DNA from: Paenibacillus dendritiformis
Lineage (GTDB): Bacteria > Bacillota > Bacilli > Paenibacillales > Paenibacillaceae
Direction of reading: 5' to 3'
DNA length: 64,000 nucleotides
Assembly: GCF_021654795.1 (NCBI RefSeq)
Contig: NZ_AP025344.1
Location: 3,224,501-3,288,500 of the forward strand
Every line of letters begins with the position of its first letter. Position 1 is the first letter of the stretch. This document shows positions 34,306 through 41,664 of this stretch, in pieces. The notes under the pieces are model-generated. The model made no database searches. It saw only the letters and a list, made by a program, of their open reading frames with translations, and was not told the origin of the DNA. The position numbers and the translations under genes are program-made.

Positions 34306-34334
34306 AAAAGCAGTGGCGCTCAGCCCCTGCTTTT
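34306..34334 (-). terminator. Terminator of the TrxR-like gene
   Basis: AAAAGCAG (34306-34313) / CTGCTTTT (34327-34334), loop of 13 bases; U-rich on minus. It sits just after the stop at 34343. Confidence 0.7.
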
Positions 34335-34342
34335 ACAGACGG

Positions 34343-35566
34343 TTATGATAAAAGACCCGCCAACGATGATTCATTGATATTTCCGGTAATCACCTGTCGA
34401 ATCTTCCCTTCCGTTACATAGGCTACGGCCGGGACGGCATCGATCCCTAGTCTGGCCGCAAGACCAGGCGATTTGTAGACATCGACCTTGGTCATTCTGA
34501 AGTCCGATGCATGCGCCTGCTCGAATGCCTCCATGAGCGGCAGCAGCTCCCGGCACGCCGCATCCGTCGCGTTCCACAGGTAGACAACCGAAGGTTTGCC
34601 ATGATTCAGGATTTGATTCTCATATACCTCACATTCCGATAAATATTTCTCCGCCCCATATCCGGCTATCGCTCCGTCGCCGACGGCCGTCGCTACCTGC
34701 TTCAGGAATTTGTCGCATACGTCGCCCGCAGCGAAGACGCCGGGCACGTTCGTCTCCATTCTGTCGTTGATGCGGATATAGCCGTTCCGGTTCATCTCGA
34801 TCAAGCCGGCAAAAATCTCCGTGTTCGGCACATAGCCGATGAACAGGAAGCAGGAATCCACCGCCACCTTGCGCAGCTCATTCGTCTTCAGGTTCCTCAG
34901 CACGACGGCATTCAGCCGCTCCTCGCCTTCGAAGGAATCGACGACCGTGTTCCAGATGAACTCCATTTTCGGGTTTTCGAGCGCCTCCGTTTTGGCGATT
35001 TCGTTGCAGTCCATTTTGCCGTGCTCATGCATGACCGACACGATGACCCGGTCCGCGAACTTGGTCAGGAACATGCCTTCCTCAATGGCTGCATCGCCGC
35101 TTCCGACCACCATGACCGTTTTGCCCGTATTCGAAGCGGCGTCGCAGGTCGCGCAGAAGGAAATGCCTTTATCATACAAATATTGATCCTCGTTCCGGGC
35201 TCCGGTCAGCCTTGGCTTGCCGCCGCCGGCAATAATGATCGCTTTACATTCGTACCGGATTCGGAACGTCTCGACGATTTTGACTTCGCCGTCGACGGAT
35301 ACCGATTTGACGTCGGTCATTTTAAACTCGACGCCGAACTTCTTCGCCTGCTTGTGGAACAACCCCATCAGTTCCGTTCCGGTGGCGCCTTCCGGGAAGC
35401 CAGGATAGTTCTCTATCTCATTCGTGTAGGTGGCGAGTCCGCCTACGAGCGATTTCTCCAGAATAAGGGTCTTCAAGCGCGCGCGCCCGCAGTAGATTCC
35501 CGCGGTCAAGCCCGCGGCCCCTCCGCCAATAATAACAACGTCATATTGTTCCGTTTTCTTTTCCAT
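34343..35566 (-). CDS. Thioredoxin-reductase-like flavoprotein with C-terminal thioredoxin-like domain
   Basis: Residues 1-310 are a TrxR-type flavoprotein: FAD motif IIGGGAAGLTAG, redox pair Cys138-Cys141 (FCATCD), NAD(P)H motif VVGSGDAAIEEG and the FAD end TNVPGVFAAGDVC. Residues about 318-407 look like a thioredoxin fold (VVYLWNATDAACRELLPLMEAF, KVDVYKSPGLAARLGIDAVPAVAY), but CxxC is replaced by a single Cys. Last gene of the sulfur-transport cluster; it could reduce a persulfide carrier such as TusA (inference). Confidence 0.85.
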   Translation of the reverse strand: MEKKTEQYDVVIIGGGAAGLTAGIYCGRARLKTLILEKSLVGGLATYTNEIENYPGFPEGATGTELMGLFHKQAKKFGVEFKMTDVKSVSVDGEVKIVETFRIRYECKAIIIAGGGKPRLTGARNEDQYLYDKGISFCATCDAASNTGKTVMVVGSGDAAIEEGMFLTKFADRVIVSVMHEHGKMDCNEIAKTEALENPKMEFIWNTVVDSFEGEERLNAVVLRNLKTNELRKVAVDSCFLFIGYVPNTEIFAGLIEMNRNGYIRINDRMETNVPGVFAAGDVCDKFLKQVATAVGDGAIAGYGAEKYLSECEVYENQILNHGKPSVVYLWNATDAACRELLPLMEAFEQAHASDFRMTKVDVYKSPGLAARLGIDAVPAVAYVTEGKIRQVITGNINESSLAGLLS

Positions 35567-35608
35567 CGTCTTCGGTCCTCCTGTATTTCGCGTTAAGCAT
35601 TTATGAAA

Positions 35609-35633
35609 AGAGGCTGACTTCCGTCAGCCCTCT
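35609..35633 (-). terminator. Intra-operon hairpin before the TrxR-like gene
   Basis: GGCTGAC (35612-35618), loop TTCC, GTCAGCC (35623-35629), extended by AGA/TCT pairs; CTTTTC follows on minus. It could lower or end transcription between yeeE and the flavoprotein gene. Confidence 0.6.
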
Positions 35634-35638
35634 TTCCC

Positions 35639-36187
35639 CTACATAAAATATTTGGCCAATAGCTTGCTGCCTACAAAGGCTCCGGCTAACAAGAACAGCC
35701 AGAAAATCCAGCCGGACAGCGACAGCGAAGAAATGGAGGTGAACAGCGCGCCGATATTGCACCCGTTCGCCAATCTCGCGCCATAACCCATCAGCAGGCC
35801 GCCCAATGCCGCAGCAAAGATTTGCTTTTTGGATTTGATTTTCTTGAATTTGAATTCGGATGCGAACAGCGTAGCCAGCAGCGCACCCAAAATAATGCCA
35901 AGATTGCGTACCGAGCCGCCGTCGTTCATAAATCCGCCGGATAAGGTTTTTTGCGCCTTTTCCGAGCCGAAATAAGCCCAATCGTCAACATTGCCGCCTA
36001 CGAGTTGATACAACCACGCTCCCCAGTCCGCAAACGCGCTCGTGACGCCCCATCCTTTGGAGAAAACGGCCAAATGGGCGATGGCGAAAATCGCAAGCAG
36101 CACGGCCCCGGTCACATACGTAAACGGCTCTTTCAGCAGACGTTTGTAAAAGCGGTTCGATGTGATTTTCAACCAAAATGCGTTCAC
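35639..36187 (-). CDS. YeeE/YedE-family sulfur transporter half
   Basis: The 182-residue membrane protein has LGGLLMGYGARLANGCNIGAL, the conserved Cys-containing motif of the YeeE/TsuA thiosulfate transporter family, plus GIILGALLATLFASEFKFK. It forms the C-terminal or second half of a transporter whose other half is at 36524-37213. TusA lies between. Confidence 0.85.
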   Translation of the reverse strand: MNAFWLKITSNRFYKRLLKEPFTYVTGAVLLAIFAIAHLAVFSKGWGVTSAFADWGAWLYQLVGGNVDDWAYFGSEKAQKTLSGGFMNDGGSVRNLGIILGALLATLFASEFKFKKIKSKKQIFAAALGGLLMGYGARLANGCNIGALFTSISSLSLSGWIFWLFLLAGAFVGSKLLAKYFM

Positions 36188-36221
36188 CGCTTACACCCCA
36201 TCCTTTCTTCCTCAGCAAAGG

Positions 36222-36449
36222 CTAGTTGGTCTTCTCGATGACGACTTCCCATTCCCCGTCTTCGATCTCTTCGATTTCCACGTTATGCCCTTGCTTTCTC
36301 GCCCATTCCGGGACATTCTTCATCGCGCAGCTATGGTCGATTGAGACAATCAGGACATCGCCGACATTTAGTTCGGCCATTTTTTTCTCTGTTCTCATCA
36401 GAGGTACCGGACAAGCTTCTCCCATGCAATCAAGTGTAAATTCAGCCAT
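36222..36449 (-). CDS. TusA-like sulfur carrier protein
   Basis: TusA passes persulfide sulfur through one Cys. The 75-residue protein has the family signature LDCMGEACPVPLMRTEKKM with the active Cys in CPxP, and IDHSCAMKNVPEWARKQGH. ATG 36449 has AAGGTGG eight bases upstream; an upstream GTG overlaps that site. It lies between two YeeE halves, as in many thiosulfate uptake operons. Confidence 0.9.
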   Translation of the reverse strand: MAEFTLDCMGEACPVPLMRTEKKMAELNVGDVLIVSIDHSCAMKNVPEWARKQGHNVEIEEIEDGEWEVVIEKTN

Positions 36450-36523
36450 CTTGATAACCACCTTTATCTCATTATTTTTTTATGAAAAGAAAAACTTTGT
36501 GAACAAAAACACTTAGTCCCGCA

Positions 36524-37213
36524 TTAATCGGCGCTGCCCATCTTCTTCTCCTGCCATTTGACCGAGGCGATATAGAGCAGCAATATAATGAGGAACTGGA
36601 CGATCAAGGCGCCTAGCCATCCAAATACATCCGGCAGGAACACCGAGGGCGCATCCTTGATGACGTGAGTCCGCCACCAGCCCATGTCATGCGCTCCCCA
36701 GAGAGAGCCGAGCACGAAGAAAAACAGCGACAGCATCTGCATCGTGAAGCCTTCCCCTACGCGCATCAGCGTTCCCGAGGCACAGCCGCCGGCGATGACC
36801 ATTCCGATGCCGAACAAGACGGCCCCGATGACGAGGGCGAAGCTGATCTGCCCCACATTGTCCATGCCGGGAATCGGATTCCCTTGCATGAAGGCCGAAT
36901 ATTTGATAGCCGTGAATCCAATCGTGGCCAACGAGCAGGCAATGAGTACCGCCCTCGTGACTGAGGTGCTTCCCGTAATGCACGGGTCCCTCATCGAAGC
37001 GGTGAAGCAGAATCGCGATCTTTGCAAAATAACGCCAAACGAAAGACCGAACAGCAGATAGACGACCATGTTGTCATTGTAATGATTCAAGTAGAATCCG
37101 AAGGCAATGACGAGAGCGGTTGCCAATAGAGCATAAGGCAACTGGCTCTTTTTTGGCTTTCTCGGCGCCCGGGTTCGGGTCGATTTCGTCGCGGGACTCG
37201 GAGTTTGTCCCAT
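36524..37213 (-). CDS. YeeE/YedE-family sulfur transporter half (first half)
   Basis: The 229-residue protein starts with a basic cytoplasmic stretch, followed by membrane helices with LQRSRFCFTASMRDPC and IAGGCASGTLMRVGEGF, which hold the Cys residues used by YeeE-type thiosulfate carriers. First gene of the operon 37213-34343, divergent from a LysR regulator. Confidence 0.87.
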   Translation of the reverse strand: MGQTPSPATKSTRTRAPRKPKKSQLPYALLATALVIAFGFYLNHYNDNMVVYLLFGLSFGVILQRSRFCFTASMRDPCITGSTSVTRAVLIACSLATIGFTAIKYSAFMQGNPIPGMDNVGQISFALVIGAVLFGIGMVIAGGCASGTLMRVGEGFTMQMLSLFFFVLGSLWGAHDMGWWRTHVIKDAPSVFLPDVFGWLGALIVQFLIILLLYIASVKWQEKKMGSAD

Positions 37214-37383
37214 CTTGCAGCACCTCCAGCAATAAGATTATTTAACTTTGTGAAAATATTAACATACTTATCGGTACCGTGGTTATATGCTTTGTTTATA
37301 CTGTATAAGTTTTGCTAATGACACGACAGACAAACAGAAGGGCTTTCAACAAGTTCTAAGCGGGTAAACAGGAGGAGTCACGC

Positions 37384-38268
37384 ATGAATGTGGAAACGCT
37401 TAAATTGTTCCTGGACATCGCGGCGCTCAAGAGCATCTCGAAGGCGGCGCATAAGGCTCACATTACGCAGTCGGCGCTCAGCCAGCAGGTCAAATCATGG
37501 GAAACGTTGTTGGGAGCCGAGCTTCTTCAACGAAGCAACAAAGGTGCCCAGCTCACCGAAGCGGGACTGATCGCCCAAAAATATGCGGTTCAAATTTGCA
37601 AGCTGTACGACGAGATGCTGATGGAAATGAAGCATCTGGAGCACGGTCCGCACCAGTTGTCCATTTACGCCGTTCCGGAAGTGTGCAATTATGCCCTTCC
37701 CTGCACGCTGTATGAAGTGAAGAAGCATTTTCCCGACTTTTTGATCACCTTGAATGAAGGCTTTTCATCGGAAATCGAGAAGCATATTCTGCTTGAGGAA
37801 GGCAATATCGGATTTATTTCGGGGCCTTCGACCAATCCCGAGCTGAGTTCCTGCAAAGTATTCTCGGACAAAGTCATGCTCGTTGCCAGCAGCAGCGCCT
37901 TGCGTCCCGACACGATCGAGTTAAGCGAACTGCCCCGGTTCCCGCTGATCTGGTCCGCCCAGCTCTCCTGCGTGCAACAGGCCTTGAATGCGATGTCAGA
38001 GGACAAGCCGAGCTTGAACATTCTCTATAATCTGGACTCAATCGAAGCCGTCAAGCTTGCCGCCCTCAAAGGTCACGGGGCCGCCTTTCTCCCCTATATG
38101 TCCATCAAAAAAGAGCTGTACGGCAAACAGCTCCGGATTATTCATATTGAACATTTTCAAGTATGCAACGAGATTCACATGATCAAGAAACAGAGCCGGC
38201 GCTGCGACAAGGAAATCCGGCAATTGATACGCTATATCGAGAAGAGACTGGTCGATACGGTTTGTTGA
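37384..38268 (+). CDS. LysR-family regulator of the sulfur cluster
   Basis: The 294-residue protein begins with an N-terminal helix-turn-helix (LKLFLDIAALKSISKAAHKA, HITQSALSQQVKSWETLLGA, ELLQRSNKGAQLTEAG) and has a periplasmic-binding-type effector domain. GGAGG precedes the ATG. It is divergent from the yeeE-tusA-yeeE operon, and LysR proteins usually control the divergent operon, so it likely senses sulfur status (CysL/CysR-like role, inferred). Confidence 0.87.
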   Translation: MNVETLKLFLDIAALKSISKAAHKAHITQSALSQQVKSWETLLGAELLQRSNKGAQLTEAGLIAQKYAVQICKLYDEMLMEMKHLEHGPHQLSIYAVPEVCNYALPCTLYEVKKHFPDFLITLNEGFSSEIEKHILLEEGNIGFISGPSTNPELSSCKVFSDKVMLVASSSALRPDTIELSELPRFPLIWSAQLSCVQQALNAMSEDKPSLNILYNLDSIEAVKLAALKGHGAAFLPYMSIKKELYGKQLRIIHIEHFQVCNEIHMIKKQSRRCDKEIRQLIRYIEKRLVDTVC

Positions 38269-38333
38269 GGGGTTGGCAATGAAGAACAGGCGCGCCGGCC
38301 ATCCGGGCCGGCCGCTTGTAAGGATGGGGCCGA

Positions 38334-40112
38334 TCATCCATCGTTCGCTCCTGAATGCACCGGCTCGCCTTTCTCATTCTCCGCATTTGCAGTAGGCAGA
38401 CGACTATCGCACGCATTGCCAGCTGCAAACGTTCTGTAGTAATTGCAATATCCGGAAATATTATGTTCGACATCATCGATTCTAACCCGGAAGGAGTGAT
38501 GACGAATATAGAATGATCCGAGTATCGTTTCCGGGGATTTAAAATACATGGCCGCTTCCGGGAAGAAAAACCCGTTCAATTGATGACGGGCACGATGCTC
38601 TATCGCTTCCATCAGCTTCGCGCGGTCGAATGCGTCCAGCAGCGCGCCGAATCTGGAATCGGACTGGATTCGATCGATCATATTGACCGTGGCCATCAGC
38701 AATTCCAAAAAAGTTGGATATGTCGTTTCCCGGTTCAAAATAAAATTCAGCTTTCCGGAAACGTTTTTCAGACCAAATTCCACGTATTCCGGCAATGGCT
38801 TGTACTTCGTCAGCTCGCTGGTGCAGTAACTGAGCCAATGGTCGTGATGCTTCCAATAGTCTTCCTTGATGAAATGGGAGAATGCTTTTTCGACCATGCG
38901 GAGCCATCTGGCGTCGCGGTCGATTCCGTACAGCCGCATTAACGCGAAAGCCGCTTCCCCGTCATAATAAATAATCCGGAATCGCTCTTTGACCGTTAAC
39001 TGCGGATAATCCAGCACATGAACGAATGCTCCGGATTCGTTGTCTTGCATTGATTCGATCCCTTCAGCTAGAGCGTTCGTCAAAGCCAGGTGGCTGCGAT
39101 CATCAAACACTTCGATATATTTGGTCAGCGCCAAAATCGCCGCCGCATTCGCACCCAGCTTAATCTCATCGTTGCGCTCAACGACGAATGCCAGCTGTCT
39201 TCCCTGTTCGTCGCACAGCCGCTTGATTCCCTCATTGATAAGATAGTCAACGGCTCTTTGAATTCCTATTTTTAACTCATCGCTTTGTGTTATTTCATAG
39301 GCTTCAATCATAGAGTAGGTTGTACTGGCATGCCTTAGCATGTTATACCATTCAATTTCCTTATTGAAGCAGGGAAAATAACCATACACAAATTTCCCCG
39401 TATCGTCGACCTGATTCGCTAAATACGTCGATGATGCATTGATTAAGCGGAACAATAGCTCTTTACTCAATTCATCTATTTGCCGCCGGCCGCTGTTCAA
39501 GCCTTCTGTGCATAATGGATAACACTGCGAATCAAAAAAATAGCTGCAGGTAGAAAATAAATAAACGTTCTGTATATTCGATAGTCGAACAGGAAAGCGG
39601 ATATCCCGATAGGTTTTCAAATAAAAGTTAACGTTATCGATATGGATGCTGTCTTGTTCTTTATCCTTTCCTTTTTTGATAAATACGTTAGCATTGACTT
39701 CCTGTTCCAAAAAGGCGAGATTGAACATCGGATCAAAAGCTATCCCGTCCCGCAGATAAAAATTCCTCGCCTTCGTCGAATAGCGAATAAATTGATCTAT
39801 TGAGTATTTCCTAATTTCTCTTATCAGATCAGCCTTTATCCAGCAGACATCGAACCGGTATGCTTTAATAAATTTTTTGCATTTATCGACCGCGTTTTTC
39901 CAACAGGTATCGATATTATTCCCTGTCCCCTGGAACACCCGTGCCCGGGTTTTCATATCACAAATGGAGAGAAAACATACGAACTTCGGTTTTCTTCCAA
40001 AGAAACTTCTCATGTTCTCAGTCAACTGCGCATTCACATGCGAGCGTAACTTCTCTTTCAAGATGACTATTTTCGAATCAAAAGACTCCAGTCCGGTTGC
40101 TGATGGGTTCAA
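38334..40112 (-). CDS. Protein of unknown function with predicted alpha/alpha-barrel
   Basis: TTG start at 40112 behind AAGGAGG. The 592-residue protein has no signal peptide. Residues 1-180 have CFLSICDMKTRARVFQGTG and CWKNAVDKCKKFIKAYRFD. Residues about 215-590 contain repeated helical pairs (FVYGYFPCFNKEIEWYNMLRHA, AAAILALTKYIEVF, YYDGEAAFALMRLYGIDRDARWL, YYRTFAAGN), like six-hairpin glycosidase or cyclase toroids. No family could be assigned. It ends the SLH/repeat-protein locus and could modify the surface protein (speculative). Confidence 0.5.
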   Translation of the reverse strand: MNPSATGLESFDSKIVILKEKLRSHVNAQLTENMRSFFGRKPKFVCFLSICDMKTRARVFQGTGNNIDTCWKNAVDKCKKFIKAYRFDVCWIKADLIREIRKYSIDQFIRYSTKARNFYLRDGIAFDPMFNLAFLEQEVNANVFIKKGKDKEQDSIHIDNVNFYLKTYRDIRFPVRLSNIQNVYLFSTCSYFFDSQCYPLCTEGLNSGRRQIDELSKELLFRLINASSTYLANQVDDTGKFVYGYFPCFNKEIEWYNMLRHASTTYSMIEAYEITQSDELKIGIQRAVDYLINEGIKRLCDEQGRQLAFVVERNDEIKLGANAAAILALTKYIEVFDDRSHLALTNALAEGIESMQDNESGAFVHVLDYPQLTVKERFRIIYYDGEAAFALMRLYGIDRDARWLRMVEKAFSHFIKEDYWKHHDHWLSYCTSELTKYKPLPEYVEFGLKNVSGKLNFILNRETTYPTFLELLMATVNMIDRIQSDSRFGALLDAFDRAKLMEAIEHRARHQLNGFFFPEAAMYFKSPETILGSFYIRHHSFRVRIDDVEHNISGYCNYYRTFAAGNACDSRLPTANAENEKGEPVHSGANDG

Positions 40113-40144
40113 ATTGAAGCCTCCTTATAGAACAAATGATAAGG

Positions 40145-40177
40145 AAAGCACTTCATCAAATTATGATGAAGCGCTTT
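40145..40177 (-). terminator. Hairpin between the SLH gene and the 592-residue gene
   Basis: AAAGCACTTCATCA (40145-40158) with TGATGAAGCGCTTT (40164-40177), one mismatch. Only a short U run follows on minus, so it may be a partial terminator. Confidence 0.6.
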
Positions 40178-40185
40178 GCATGTGT

Positions 40186-41580
40186 TTAGAGACCTAAAGC
40201 CTTCGCAACGACGGTCACTGCTTCTGCTCTGTTGGCGTTCGCTTGCGGGTTAATGCTGTTGTTATAGCCGCTCATAATCCCTTGACCAATTGCCGTTTCT
40301 ACAGATTTCACAGCCCACTTCGATACTTTGTCTTGGTCTTTAAATTTTGTATTCGGTTTTTCATGTTTCAAATCGAACGCTTTGACAACCATGGCGGCCA
40401 TCTGTTCTCTTGTAATCGGATCGTTAGGTCCGAAGGTCGTTGAATCATAGCCGTTCACAATGCCATGTGCGCTCGCGATCGCGATATTCTCTTTCGCCCA
40501 ATGTTTCTCCGTGTCCTTGAATACTTTGCCCTCGGCTCCCTTCAGCTCGAGCGCTTTAACGAGAATCGTAGCGAATTCAGCTCTCGTGATTTTATTTTTT
40601 GGCTTAAACGTGTTGTCTTGATACCCGGTAATAGCGCCTCTTTGAACCAAGGCAAGAATGTTCTGCTCTGCCCAATGTCCATTAATGTCCTGCAACAGGA
40701 TTTGCGGAGTTTTCGGTTCTTCTTTCTTTGTTTCTTTGGCTTTGGCCAAGACCGCAAACTTCGTGAATTGGTCTACATCTCCGCTTACGGTCTTATCGGA
40801 TGCATTGATGGCGTTATTCTCCAATGCAATCCATTCTTTTTTATCTGCGTCCAACCGATATACCGCCAGCTCGTATTTATCCGGATGGAACTTGGAGCTG
40901 TCGAATGGCAGGGTGATCGTCATGTTTTTCGCAAGCTTCTCTTTCGGGCTGACCGTGATGTCGAACACCTCGCTCGCCAATTGCAGATGAGCCGGGATAT
41001 TCAGTCCGGCAGTGCCGCTGACTTTTTCCACTTTGAGCTGCAGCGTTTTTGCTGCCGCGCCCGCAGGGATATCGAACTTGACTCCGTTCAATGTAAAGGA
41101 AGCGCTGCTTGCATTGATCGTTCGAGTATTGGATGGCGTTGTCGATGAAGACGAAGAAGTTCCGCCTCCTCCGCCCCCTCCACCGCCGCCGGATCCGCCG
41201 CTTCCCGGGGTTCCGCCAGGCGTGCCGCCGTTATCCTCTTTGGCCGTCACATTGAATGTTCGGGAATCCGTTTCCGTGCCTTGGCCTGCTATCGCCGTAT
41301 ACTCGCCGAGATCAGCGTCGGAAGGAAGATGGAAGGTGACCGCAAATGCCCCTTCTGCACCAGTGTCGGCCACATCTACATAAAGAATCGTCTTGTTCGG
41401 ACGAAGGACTTTAACGCTCACTTCTTTTAATGTTGATGTTCCCTTGAGCTCAACCGCTTCCCCGGGCTTTTTATTCGCTATCTGCTCCAAAGTGATTGAT
41501 TCCGCAGCAAATGCGGACAACGGGAAAATGGTCAATAATACCGCCATAATCGTTATGTTTCTCAGGATTCCTTTAATCAC
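40186..41580 (-). CDS. SLH-domain surface protein
   Basis: A 464-residue cell-surface protein: signal peptide (to about residue 25, SAFAAE), an Ig-like region, a Gly-rich linker (GGSGGGGGGGGGG) with Ser/Thr, a ZU5-like beta domain (FTLNGVKFDIPAGAAAK), and three C-terminal SLH repeats (DINGHWAEQNILALVQRGAI, DTEKHWAKENIAIASAHGIV, KWAVKSVETAIGQGIMSGY) with TRAE/TREQ/NRAE signatures that bind pyruvylated wall polymer. GTG start behind GAGGT. It sits in the secA2 locus and could help hold the repeat protein on the wall. Confidence 0.9.
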   Translation of the reverse strand: MIKGILRNITIMAVLLTIFPLSAFAAESITLEQIANKKPGEAVELKGTSTLKEVSVKVLRPNKTILYVDVADTGAEGAFAVTFHLPSDADLGEYTAIAGQGTETDSRTFNVTAKEDNGGTPGGTPGSGGSGGGGGGGGGGTSSSSSTTPSNTRTINASSASFTLNGVKFDIPAGAAAKTLQLKVEKVSGTAGLNIPAHLQLASEVFDITVSPKEKLAKNMTITLPFDSSKFHPDKYELAVYRLDADKKEWIALENNAINASDKTVSGDVDQFTKFAVLAKAKETKKEEPKTPQILLQDINGHWAEQNILALVQRGAITGYQDNTFKPKNKITRAEFATILVKALELKGAEGKVFKDTEKHWAKENIAIASAHGIVNGYDSTTFGPNDPITREQMAAMVVKAFDLKHEKPNTKFKDQDKVSKWAVKSVETAIGQGIMSGYNNSINPQANANRAEAVTVVAKALGL

Positions 41581-41604
41581 GAACTGCTTACCTCGCTTTC
41601 AAGT

Positions 41605-41638
41605 ATAATCGAATCCGGAACGCTCCGGATTCGATTAT
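41605..41638. repeat. 15-bp perfect inverted repeat between the repeat-protein and SLH genes
   Basis: ATAATCGAATCCGGA (41605-41619), loop ACGC, TCCGGATTCGATTAT (41624-41638). Very stable; no U run on either side. It could act as an mRNA-processing or stabilising hairpin that sets different levels of the two surface proteins. Confidence 0.7.
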
Positions 41639-41664
41639 GATCATGATATCATTCTATAAGGACG

